NCBI GenBank assembly: GCA_046714215.1
Contig: JBKKBM010000256.1
Coordinates: forward strand, 1-9,028
DNA from: DATLCI01 sp046714215
GTDB lineage: Bacteria; Acidobacteriota; Terriglobia; Terriglobales; Acidobacteriaceae
DNA: 9,028 bases
Direction: 5' to 3'
In this document: positions 1 through 6,246 of the stretch, in pieces
How positions within the stretch are numbered: the stretch's first letter is position 1
Layout: each line of letters begins with the position of its first letter
Translations under genes and position numbers: made by a program
The notes under the pieces: generated by a model
Seen by the model: only the letters and a program-made list of their open reading frames with translations
What the model was told of the DNA's origin: nothing
Database searches by the model: none

Positions 1-158
1 ATGTTCGCCTTCACCGCTTCCCCGGTGGAATCAAAGAGGCGTCCGGCCTTAATGTAGGTCAGCGGCTTGGGCGCAGGGGCGGCAGCAGGAGTTTGGGCGG
101 GACTAATCGCACTGAGACCGAAGGACAGCAGCAGAAAGCCATAAAGACGCTTGCGCAT
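1..158 (-). CDS. Secreted amidohydrolase, N-terminal fragment (cut by window edge)
   Basis: Only the first 52 codons are present; the gene runs off the left edge. The start is the ATG at 158, preceded by GAAGGT (169-174) at a 10-nt spacing, a reasonable ribosome binding site. The product opens with a Sec signal peptide (basic MRKR, then a hydrophobic stretch, cleavage probably near SPAQ at residue 22). A short Ala/Pro spacer follows, then TYIKAGRLFDSTGE. The pattern 'I-x-A-G-R-L-F-D' is the usual first beta strand of imidazolonepropionase-like and prolidase-like metal-dependent amidohydrolases. The metal-binding HxH and the rest of the TIM barrel lie outside the window, so substrate and activity cannot be judged. 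It diverges from the Spy-like gene on the other strand. Family assignment rests on a short segment and is moderately sure. Confidence 0.6.
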   Translation of the reverse strand, partial: MRKRLYGFLLLSFGLSAISPAQTPAAAPAPKPLTYIKAGRLFDSTGEAVKAN

Positions 159-200
159 TAGGGTTAGGACCTTCGACGGTAGGATGGTTAGGCGGGGAGA

Positions 201-229
201 AGTGTCGTTGCTTTGAAAACGCCTGTCAA
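201..229 (-). promoter_or_regulatory. Candidate promoter for the left-edge amidohydrolase
   Basis: On the minus strand a perfect -35 hexamer TTGACA (224-229) is followed after 17 bp by GACACT (201-206), a poor -10 with 3 of 6 consensus bases. The position fits transcription toward the ATG at 158, giving a leader of roughly 35 nt. The -35 is strong; the -10 is the weak point. Confidence 0.35.
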
Positions 230-343
230 GTGAAGGCGGGCGGGCATGAGCCTTCTGGCCCTTCCCGCAACTTTTCCCGCCAGGCTAGGTTTGTATCTCG
301 GAAGGCCGACGCAGAGCGTAGGCGAGATAAGAGGACATTAAAC

Positions 344-841
344 ATGAAGCGATTTACGAAAGTGATGTTGGCATTCACCGCGTGCCTGACGCTCAGCGTA
401 GCGATGGTTGCGCAAGAGGCTGCCCCGACCACCGGCCAGGAGAAGAAGGCAGACGCGCAGCAAGAACGCCATATGCGCGGCGGCAAAATGGGGCGTATGG
501 GCGGCGGCAAACACATACAGAAGATGGCCACCGAACTGGGATTGACGGACGCGCAGAAGACCCAGATCAAGAGCATCCACGAGCAGCAGCGCACCAAGGC
601 GATGGAGCTGCGCAACAACGAGTCGCTGACCCAAGAACAGAAGATGGAGCAGTTCAAAGCCTTGCGTGAGTCCACGCACAGCCAGGTGAGCAGCCTGCTC
701 ACCGCTGATCAGCAGACGAAGTTCGCTGCGATGAAGGCGGGGCACAAGGGCCGCATGGGCAAACACGGCAGAAAAGGCCGTCGCGGAGCCTGGGGTGACA
801 AGGCCGAAGGCCAGAAGCCGGATTCGACGCAGCCGAAGTAG
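344..841 (+). CDS. Periplasmic Spy/CpxP-like LTxxQ-motif protein
   Basis: This 165-residue protein begins at the ATG at 344. The frame is open upstream to 230, but the start at 344 has an AGAGGA-type ribosome binding site at 329-335 and a signal peptide directly after it (MKRFTK, then a hydrophobic core to about residue 22). The body is helical and charged, with three LTxxQ motifs: LTDAQ (67-71), LTQEQ (95-99) and LTADQ (119-123). These are the signature of the Spy/CpxP/zinc-resistance periplasmic family, whose members act as small chaperones or stress and metal sensors. On either side of the helical core are Gly/Met/His/Lys-rich stretches (residues 43-61 and 130-148), both containing GRMG, which look like metal- or polyanion-binding tails. 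The C-terminus is strongly basic. It converges on the efflux operon and shares a terminator hairpin with it. The family call is fairly sure; its client or metal is unknown. Confidence 0.8.
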   Translation: MKRFTKVMLAFTACLTLSVAMVAQEAAPTTGQEKKADAQQERHMRGGKMGRMGGGKHIQKMATELGLTDAQKTQIKSIHEQQRTKAMELRNNESLTQEQKMEQFKALRESTHSQVSSLLTADQQTKFAAMKAGHKGRMGKHGRKGRRGAWGDKAEGQKPDSTQPK

Positions 842-865
842 TTTGGGTGCGAATTAAGGAAGTGG

Positions 866-900
866 AAAAAGGGAGGCGCCACTCGCGCCGCCCCTTTTTT
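866..900. terminator. Bidirectional intrinsic terminator between convergent genes
   Basis: A 9-bp stem with one A/G mismatch (GGGAGGCGC at 871-879, GCGCCGCCC at 885-893) and a 5-nt loop is flanked by five A's (866-870) and six T's (895-900). Both strands therefore have a GC-rich hairpin followed by a U-run. It lies 25 nt after the Spy-like stop and about 40 nt after the stop of the minus-strand gene ending at 940, so it can end both transcription units. Confidence 0.8.
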
Positions 901-939
901 ATTGGAAAGTGATTTATTAGGAAGTCATTTCTGCAAAAG

Positions 940-1386
940 TCATTGCACGCGATCGGGGCCAGTTTCGCGCCCCGGTTTGTTGCTCGGTTCACGGCGATGA
1001 CGGTTGCGGTGCTCAGCGCGCGCTGAATGTTTGGTGGGATCTTCACTGGCGATGCGCTCCAACTCTCGATCGCGCACCACGTCTATGCCAAGCTGCGCGA
1101 TGTCGGCTTTTAACAACTCCAGCAACGCCAGCAAATAATTGATCTGCGTCCGCTCCACGTAGCTCTCCGCATCAGCGCGGAAGCGAGGCAGAAACATCAG
1201 GTGCAGGTCTTCGATGGGCCGCTGAAACTCGGGCTGATATTCGTCATCGATGTGGGCCACGGCGAAGTTGTGCACCACTTCCCAATCCACCAGCTTATCC
1301 AGGTAAGAGCGCACGAGCAGCACAAAACGGTCGATGGGGAAGAATTGCGGTAGCGCTTGCGGTTGGGATTGCGGGGCCTTGTCCAT
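940..1386 (-). CDS. Hypothetical protein at end of efflux/kdsB operon
   Basis: I do not recognise this 148-residue protein. It has no signal peptide or membrane segment, so it is probably cytoplasmic. Residues 15-110 look like a compact, mostly helical domain with many aromatic and acidic residues (RFVLLVRSYLDKLVDWEVV, then HIDDEYQPEFQRPIEDLHL, then YVERTQINYLLALLELL). The last 35 residues are very polar, rich in Arg, His and Glu, and look disordered. The ATG at 1386 is preferred over an upstream TTG at 1437, because that TTG lies inside a tandem repeat and the extra residues look non-coding. Neither start has a clear ribosome binding site. The gene begins 58 nt after the kdsB stop on the same strand and ends just before the terminator, so it is probably the last gene of the operon. 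Coding nature is likely; function is unknown. Confidence 0.65.
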   Translation of the reverse strand: MDKAPQSQPQALPQFFPIDRFVLLVRSYLDKLVDWEVVHNFAVAHIDDEYQPEFQRPIEDLHLMFLPRFRADAESYVERTQINYLLALLELLKADIAQLGIDVVRDRELERIASEDPTKHSARAEHRNRHRREPSNKPGRETGPDRVQ

Positions 1387-1401
1387 GGTCACTGGCTTAT
1401 A

Positions 1402-1422
1402 TTCAGCTCTTAGCTTTTGGCT
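1402..1422 (-). repeat. Degenerate heptanucleotide tandem repeat, AGCYRAR type
   Basis: Read on the minus strand, these 21 bases are exactly three consecutive 7-mers that all fit AGCYRAR (the first is AGCCAAA, the last AGCTGAA). The array sits in the gap between kdsB and the downstream hypothetical gene, 15 nt before the latter's ATG. Its pattern is unrelated to the second array at 1435-1455, but the unit length is the same. Confidence 0.6.
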
Positions 1423-1434
1423 TCTTCTGCCTTT

Positions 1435-1455
1435 CAATCACCAATTACAAATCAC
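1435..1455 (-). repeat. Degenerate heptanucleotide tandem repeat, GTRATTK type, spanning the kdsB stop
   Basis: Read on the minus strand, three consecutive 7-mers fit GTRATTK (the first is GTGATTT, the last GTGATTG). The array covers the final two codons and the TAA stop of kdsB and extends into the intergenic gap. The last residues of KdsB are thus encoded by repeat sequence, and the only upstream alternative start (TTG, 1437) of the next gene is also inside it. Confidence 0.6.
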
Positions 1456-2182
1456 AACTCACCCGTTTTTTTAAGATGCCTTCCACGCGGCGCAGGTCTT
1501 CCTCCGTGTCGACACCTATGGTGTCATATTGCGTCTCCTGCACATAAATATCAATGCCGTTTTCGAGAAAGCGCAATTGTTCCAGGCGCTCGTTCTTTTC
1601 CAGGGCCGACTCCGGCAGGGTGCAAAACTTATCCAGAGCTTCTTTCCGATAGGCATAGAAGCCGAGATGCTTCATGTAGCGAAAAGATTTCGCCAAGTCG
1701 CGATCGAACGGGATGGTGGCCCGCGAAAAATAGAGCGCCCGTCCGCTGGCGGAGGTCACCACCTTCACCGCATTCGGATTCGCCACATCCGCCGCGGGGC
1801 ACGGCGTCATCACGGTCGAAACCATAACGTTGTCATGCAGCATCGGCTTCAGCAGCGCGTCAATGTGCTCCGGACGCGCCAGTGGTTCATCGCCTTGCAC
1901 GTTCACATAGACGTCCGCAGAGATAGTTTGCGCGACTTCGCGCACCCGATCCGTGCCGCTGCGATGCTGGTCAGAGGTCATTTGCGCTCGCCAGCCATGC
2001 TTCTGGCACACTTCCATGATCTCCGGCGAATCCGTGGCGACAATCACCTCCGCCAACTGCGTACAGCCCTTGGCCGCCGCATAGACGTGGGCCAACATCG
2101 ATTGACCGGCAATCTCGCGCAGGATCTTGCGCGGCAGGCGGGTGGAGGCGATGCGGGTGGGAATGATGCCAATGGCTTTCAT
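1445..2182 (-). CDS. kdsB: 3-deoxy-manno-octulosonate cytidylyltransferase (CMP-Kdo synthetase)
   Basis: KdsB activates Kdo with CTP to give CMP-Kdo, the donor for the inner core of lipopolysaccharide, in the cytoplasm. The 245-residue length is typical. Family landmarks are present in order: N-terminal nucleotide-binding IIPTRIASTRLPRK (6-19), VATD (48-51), the DQHRSGTDR loop (71-79), NVQGDEP with its metal-binding Asp (94-100), NPNAVK (135-140), YFSRATIP (151-158), KHLGFYAYR (171-179), LEQLR (200-204) and IGVDTEEDL near the end. The start is placed at the Met of MKAIGIIP (2182). An ATG three codons upstream (2191) and a GTG at 2221 are open in frame, but none has a convincing ribosome binding site, so the exact start is uncertain by 3 to 13 residues. 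It follows the ABC permease by 45 nt and is probably co-transcribed. The extreme C-terminus runs into a heptamer repeat. Confidence 0.93.
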   Translation of the reverse strand: MKAIGIIPTRIASTRLPRKILREIAGQSMLAHVYAAAKGCTQLAEVIVATDSPEIMEVCQKHGWRAQMTSDQHRSGTDRVREVAQTISADVYVNVQGDEPLARPEHIDALLKPMLHDNVMVSTVMTPCPAADVANPNAVKVVTSASGRALYFSRATIPFDRDLAKSFRYMKHLGFYAYRKEALDKFCTLPESALEKNERLEQLRFLENGIDIYVQETQYDTIGVDTEEDLRRVEGILKKRVSCDL

Positions 2183-2227
2183 CTGCGCCATTCTACAAGG
2201 TGTGACAGCAGAGCCACCCACGACCCC

Positions 2228-3391
2228 CTACACGATCATCTTCCTGAAGTTCCGCGCGGCCAGCATCAGGATGCCGATGCCCATCACCGCGAGCACGAGT
2301 GCGTCCTTCCACAATTCCAGGAACCCGGCGCCGCGCAGGATGATGCCGCGCGCAATGTCCATCATGTAGGTGGCGGGCAGCAGGAAACTCATACCGTAGA
2401 AGAGCATGGGCATGGTCTCCCGGGGAAAGATGTAGCCGGAGAGGAAAATGGTCGGCAACATGATGCCCATGGAGCGCTGCATGGCGTCGTTCTGCGAGTT
2501 CGCCTTAGATGAGATCAGCATGCCCATGGCCAGATGGGCGAACATATAGAGCGTGGCCAGCGCGTACAGGAGCACCACACTGCCATGAATCGGCACGCCG
2601 AAGACGTAGCGCATGAACAGCAGGATGAACGTCATCTCCACCAGCGCCAGCAGGAAGTAGGGCATGATCTTGCCCATCATCAGTCCCAGGGGCCGCACCG
2701 GCGTCACGAAGAGCTGTTCCAGCGTGCCGCGTTCTTTTTCCCGCACGATCGAAAACGCGGTCAGCATGGTCGTGACAAACAGCAGCAGCACCGTCATCAG
2801 ACCCGGCAGGAAGAAGTTAGGCGAGCGCGAATCCGGGTTGAACATCACCTTGGGACGCACGTCGATGGGAGGTTGCGTGCCCGGAGGCAGCATCCGCCGT
2901 AATGATTCGTCGAGTCCGATGGCCTGCGCCACGTTCATCGCCTGCCCGGCCACAGTGGAATCGGAACCATCCACCATCACCATGATCTGCGCGGTGTCGC
3001 CGCGCAGCAGGTCGCGGTCAAAGTCGTACGGGATCTTCACGCCTACTTTGGCGTGCCCGGCGATCATCTCCTGCGTCAATTCTTTGTCAGAGTGCACGTA
3101 CTTATAGATATTGAAAGTATCGGAGTTGCGGAAGCGGTCCAGCAGTTCACGGCTGGCCTGACTGCCCTGCGCGCCCGGGGTGCGCTCCATGACGCCGGTC
3201 TGGTCATAGACAGCGGTGCGTACCTGGCGCACGTTGGTGTCAATGGCATAGCCCAGAATGATCATCTCCAACAGCGGGATGGCGAGCGCAAACATGATGG
3301 CCATGGAATCGCGGCGCAGGTGCAGCTGCTCTTTATAAAAAATGGCGCGGAAGCCGCGAAAAGGATTGTCGGGTCCGAATAGGGTGCTCAT
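2228..3391 (-). CDS. ABC-2 type transporter permease (YbhR/YhhJ-like)
   Basis: This is the membrane subunit of an ABC exporter, 387 residues. One N-terminal membrane helix (about 30-50) is followed by a large soluble, presumably periplasmic, domain (about 51-192). A C-terminal block of five or six helices follows (about 194-214, 242-262, 270-293, 305-345, 363-379). Between the first two of these lies SIVREKERGTLEQLFVTPV (214-232), the coupling segment characteristic of ABC-2 drug-export permeases. The ATG overlaps the TAA of the ATPase gene by one base (TAATG at 3389-3393), and an AAGGAG site lies about 10 nt upstream within the ATPase gene, so the two are translationally coupled. E. coli YbhFSR uses two different permeases; only one gene is present here, so a homodimer is likely. 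The substrate cannot be read from sequence; the related systems export drugs. Confidence 0.9.
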   Translation of the reverse strand: MSTLFGPDNPFRGFRAIFYKEQLHLRRDSMAIMFALAIPLLEMIILGYAIDTNVRQVRTAVYDQTGVMERTPGAQGSQASRELLDRFRNSDTFNIYKYVHSDKELTQEMIAGHAKVGVKIPYDFDRDLLRGDTAQIMVMVDGSDSTVAGQAMNVAQAIGLDESLRRMLPPGTQPPIDVRPKVMFNPDSRSPNFFLPGLMTVLLLFVTTMLTAFSIVREKERGTLEQLFVTPVRPLGLMMGKIMPYFLLALVEMTFILLFMRYVFGVPIHGSVVLLYALATLYMFAHLAMGMLISSKANSQNDAMQRSMGIMLPTIFLSGYIFPRETMPMLFYGMSFLLPATYMMDIARGIILRGAGFLELWKDALVLAVMGIGILMLAARNFRKMIV

Positions 3392-4374
3392 TATTTCGCC
3401 GCTCCTTCCCGTTCCAACTGGTGCTTGTACGTCAGTTCGACGAAGACGTCTTCCAGGTCGGGCGCCAGCGGGCGGATCTCTTCCGGATGAACTCCCACAT
3501 TCTCCAGCTCGCGCAGTAGTTCTGCTTCGGTCACGCGGTCGTCCAGCAGCGCGTGGATGGAGCGCCCGAAGATGGTGGCGGAGCGCATGAACGGCAGCTT
3601 GCGCGATTGGCGCAGCGCGGTGGTCACATCCTTCACGGCAATCTCGAAGCGATGGGTGCCCGGCGGATGCACCTCCGGAATCTCGCGCAGCGTGTCCGGG
3701 GTGCCGTCGGCGATCACTTTGCCGTAATAGATGTAGGCCAGGTGGGAGCAGCGCTCGGCCTCGTCCATGTAGTGCGTGGTCACGAAAAACGTGACGCCCT
3801 GGCCGCTCAAGTCAAAGAGCAGGTCCCAAAGTTTGCGACGCGCCACCGGATCGATGCCCGCAGTCGGCTCGTCCAGGTAAACGATTTTTGGATTGTGCAG
3901 CATGGCGCAGCCCAACGCGAGGCGCTGCTTCCAGCCGCCGGAAAGTTTACCGGCAAAGCGCTCTTTGTAAGGCTCGATGGCATTGCTCTCCATCGTCTCT
4001 TCGATCTTGCGGGTCGCTTCGGCGCCCCGTAATCCGTAGATCTGCGCGTAAAACTTGAGATTCTCCATGACCGTAAGATCGTCATAGAGCGAAAACTTCT
4101 GGCTCATGTACCCGATGCGCATCTTTACTTCGTCGGGATTCGTGGTCACGTCAATGCCATCGATTACGCCGCGCCCGGCGGTCAGCGGAAGAATACCCGT
4201 GAGCATCTTGATCACGGTGGTCTTGCCCGAGCCGTTGGGGCCTAGGAAACCGAACACCTCGCCCGGCGCCACCTGGAAGCTCACACCGTCCACCGCAGTG
4301 AAATCGCCGAACTTGCGCACCAGGCCTTCGGCCAGGATCGCAGGCGTTTCGGAAGTCGTGGGCATCGGGGTCAT
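3391..4374 (-). CDS. ABC transporter ATP-binding protein (YbhF-like, single NBD)
   Basis: This nucleotide-binding subunit powers the adjacent permease from the cytoplasmic side of the inner membrane. All ABC motifs are intact in 327 residues: Walker A GPNGSGKT (45-52), Q-loop at Gln92, signature LSGGWKQR (144-151, with Trp where Gln is usual), Walker B IVYLDEP (164-170), D-loop AGID (172-175) and switch His201 in TTHYMDEA. A roughly 100-residue C-terminal extension ends in LEDVFVELT, typical of drug-export ATPases of the DrrA/CcmA type. E. coli YbhF has two fused NBDs; this protein has one. The ATG at 4374 overlaps the TGA of the membrane fusion protein gene in an ATGA, with GGAGG (4381-4385) six nt upstream. 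A second Met at residue 4 is an alternative start. Function as part of an exporter is sure; the substrate is not known. Confidence 0.95.
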   Translation of the reverse strand: MTPMPTTSETPAILAEGLVRKFGDFTAVDGVSFQVAPGEVFGFLGPNGSGKTTVIKMLTGILPLTAGRGVIDGIDVTTNPDEVKMRIGYMSQKFSLYDDLTVMENLKFYAQIYGLRGAEATRKIEETMESNAIEPYKERFAGKLSGGWKQRLALGCAMLHNPKIVYLDEPTAGIDPVARRKLWDLLFDLSGQGVTFFVTTHYMDEAERCSHLAYIYYGKVIADGTPDTLREIPEVHPPGTHRFEIAVKDVTTALRQSRKLPFMRSATIFGRSIHALLDDRVTEAELLRELENVGVHPEEIRPLAPDLEDVFVELTYKHQLEREGAAK

Positions 4375-5444
4375 TTGCCGCCTCCATCCGCCTGAAACTT
4401 CACGTCCGCGTTGATGCCGGCGCGCAATTTGTTGCCGGGATTCTCAATGCGCAGCTTCACTCCCACCACCTGATGCTCACGCTCTTCTTTCGTCTGCACA
4501 TTGCGCGGCAGAAATTCCGCCTGCTGGCGGATCTGCTCCACCGTGGCCTTGAAGGTCTCGTCGGGAAAGGCATCCACCTTGACGTCGACCGGCTGTCCGA
4601 TACGTACATTGCCGATCTGTGACTGCGACACGTACACCATCACGTACAGTTGCGCCGCTTCCAACAATTTGGCGACGGGCGAGTTTGCCGGCACTAGGTC
4701 TCCGGGACGCAAGTCCAGCACTTCCACCACCGCTTTCGCGGGCGAACGCACTTCGCGCTCCGCGTAGCGCGCCTCCGCCAGTTTCACTTCGCCCTCGGCG
4801 CGTTGCAGGTCAGCGCGCGCGGCCGCGATGTCCTCTGAGCGAAACCCACGCTCGACCAACTTTTGTGCGGCTCCCGCGGCATTGGCCTCAGACCGGACTA
4901 CGGTGACCGCGTTGTTGGCGCTGTTGGCGGCGGCCTGCGCCATCTTGTAGCGATTCTCCGCCGCATCACGCTGCTCGCGCGAGACTACGCCCTCTTGCGC
5001 CAGCCGCTGGTAACGGCGGAATTCCGTTTCGGCGTTGGCCGCGTCGGCTTTCGCCCGCTCCGCCGTAGCGACCGATCCCGCGATCGCGTTCGACGCCGAT
5101 GCGCCCGTAGCTCGCGCCTGCGCGATCTCCTCCGGACGCGATCCCCGCTGCATCTTGGCCAGCGTTGCCTGGGCTTGGGCGTAGCGTCCGCGGGCTTGCA
5201 GCAGCACCGCGTAGAGTTCGGCGTCGTCGAAGGTGACCAGCAATTGATCTTTGGTGACTTGGTCACCTTCGGCGACCAACACCTGGGTCACGCGGCCACC
5301 TACTTTGGATCCTACGGTGATGTTGCGGGCTTCCAAGGTGCCGGAAGCGGTCACCGACGGGTCGCGCTGGAGCCACGAACGTGCTCCGATGCCCACCGCT
5401 ACGGCGACAATGATGAGAACGGCAATGATGACTTTCGCTCGCAT
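4371..5444 (-). CDS. HlyD-family membrane fusion protein (YbhG-like)
   Basis: This is the periplasmic adaptor linking the inner-membrane ABC exporter to an outer-membrane channel, 357 residues. An uncleaved membrane anchor or signal (4-22) is followed by the first half of a lipoyl/beta-barrel domain (33-78, GSKVGGRVTQVLVAEGDQV). A long Ala/Glu/Arg-rich coiled-coil hairpin (about 78-232) comes next, then the second lipoyl half (RSPAKAVVEVL, 233-243) and a beta-barrel domain to the end. The two arms carry a matching motif, RGSRPEEIAQARA (100-112) and RGFRSEDIAAARA (199-211), at the positions where E. coli YbhG carries similar segments. AEFLPRNVQTKEER (309-322) also resembles YbhG. The ATG overlaps the TAA of the tetR gene by one base, so translation is probably coupled. 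No outer-membrane TolC gene lies in the window; a shared TolC elsewhere would be needed. Confidence 0.9.
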   Translation of the reverse strand: MRAKVIIAVLIIVAVAVGIGARSWLQRDPSVTASGTLEARNITVGSKVGGRVTQVLVAEGDQVTKDQLLVTFDDAELYAVLLQARGRYAQAQATLAKMQRGSRPEEIAQARATGASASNAIAGSVATAERAKADAANAETEFRRYQRLAQEGVVSREQRDAAENRYKMAQAAANSANNAVTVVRSEANAAGAAQKLVERGFRSEDIAAARADLQRAEGEVKLAEARYAEREVRSPAKAVVEVLDLRPGDLVPANSPVAKLLEAAQLYVMVYVSQSQIGNVRIGQPVDVKVDAFPDETFKATVEQIRQQAEFLPRNVQTKEEREHQVVGVKLRIENPGNKLRAGINADVKFQADGGGK

Positions 5445-6136
5445 TACTTTTGCCTACCACCTTCTTGAAGTGAGGGGCCCGATAGGGCTAAGGGACCTTG
5501 TTCCGGATGAGTCGCAATGCTCCGCCAAAAAAGATTCATTGACCGCTCTTGCCACGCCTGCAGATCAGACGGCTTCGAGGCGGCCCAGATGAAGTTGGTG
5601 CCAAAGACGGAATGTTGCAGGCAGCGGGCAATCTCCTCCGCCGGCAGATCGCACCGGACTTCGCCCAGCTCTTGCCCACGCTCGATGATGCGGGTCACGC
5701 GCTCCCGTCCCTTCGCCAGCGTCCTTGAGAAAAGTTTGAACAGCATGGTGTTCGAGAGGATCATGCCCAGCAGACTGCGCAACATGATCTGGCTGCGCCC
5801 CGGGCCGGAAGAAAGTTCCTTGCACATCCGGATCAGCACGGGACGGATAGACGGGGCAGTCGCCGCTCTGGCGACGGCTTCGTCGATGAAGCCGAGCTGC
5901 CGCTCCGCCAGCGCGGAGAAGATCGCCTCCTTCGAAGGAAAATAATTGAAGAAAGTCCCCTTGCCTACGTCGGCCGCCTGGGTGATCTCTTCCACCGTGG
6001 TGGCGAAGATGCCCTTTTTCTCGAACAGCTTCATCGCCGCCTGGAAGATCTGGCGGCGGGTCTCTTCCTTGCGGCGCTCGCGGCGACCGGGCTCTTTCTC
6101 GGGGTGGTCTTTGGCGAGATAAAGTGGCTTGACCAT
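5444..6136 (-). CDS. TetR/AcrR-family transcriptional repressor (CecR-like context)
   Basis: A 230-residue one-component regulator. After a 17-residue charged extension, the N-terminal DNA-binding domain runs from about 20 to 75, with the family's core TTVEEITQAADVGKGTFFNYFPSKEAIF (46-73), which holds the helix-turn-helix and recognition helix. The rest is the ligand-binding and dimerisation domain, which is too variable to predict the inducer. It is the first gene of the efflux unit and overlaps the membrane fusion gene by one base (TAATG). A perfect palindrome lies 8 bp before its ATG and overlaps the promoter, so it probably represses its own operon until the exported compound binds. The ATG at 6136 is the only start that keeps helix 1; no ATG, GTG or TTG codon follows in frame until residue 35. 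It has no ribosome binding site, and the short distance to the promoter suggests a nearly leaderless mRNA. Confidence 0.92.
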   Translation of the reverse strand: MVKPLYLAKDHPEKEPGRRERRKEETRRQIFQAAMKLFEKKGIFATTVEEITQAADVGKGTFFNYFPSKEAIFSALAERQLGFIDEAVARAATAPSIRPVLIRMCKELSSGPGRSQIMLRSLLGMILSNTMLFKLFSRTLAKGRERVTRIIERGQELGEVRCDLPAEEIARCLQHSVFGTNFIWAASKPSDLQAWQERSMNLFWRSIATHPEQGPLALSGPSLQEGGRQK

Positions 6137-6143
6137 AAGTCAA

Positions 6144-6162
6144 TTATGACTATCGGTCATAA
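6144..6162. promoter_or_regulatory. TetR operator (perfect 7+5+7 palindrome)
   Basis: TTATGACTATCGGTCATAA has perfect 7-bp arms (6144-6150 and 6156-6162) around a 5-bp centre, the size and form of a TetR-dimer operator. It overlaps the predicted -10 of the tetR promoter, so binding would block RNA polymerase. Two further GTCA half-sites (6139-6142, 6173-6176) flank it at exactly 17-nt steps. Confidence 0.75.
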
Positions 6163-6177
6163 ATGAGAGTAAGTCAA
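6149..6177 (-). promoter_or_regulatory. Promoter of the tetR-efflux-kdsB operon
   Basis: On the minus strand, TTGACT (6172-6177, 5 of 6 to the -35 consensus) is followed after 17 bp by GATAGT (6149-6154, 4 of 6 to the -10). Transcription would start near 6142, only about six nt before the ATG at 6136. The -10 is inside the palindromic operator. Confidence 0.6.
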
Positions 6178-6246
6178 GTTCTTAACAATCAGTAAATGGG
6201 GAGAGGCTTGCGCTCAGGATCGGGATTATTTCTTGCCCGGCCCCGT

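Noticed and set aside
230..343. Upstream start for the Spy-like protein, adding 38 residues
   Set aside because: It would place an Arg-rich stretch before the signal peptide; the ATG at 344 has a ribosome binding site and begins a normal signal sequence.
1387..1437. TTG start at 1437 for the hypothetical gene, adding 17 residues
   Set aside because: The TTG lies inside the heptamer repeat and the added residues are encoded largely by the second repeat array; no ribosome binding site precedes it.
1529..2512. Long plus-strand open frame of about 327 codons
   Set aside because: It is antisense to kdsB and the ABC permease, both recognised by motif; its translation is His/Arg-rich and without any domain pattern, typical of the shadow of a GC-rich gene.
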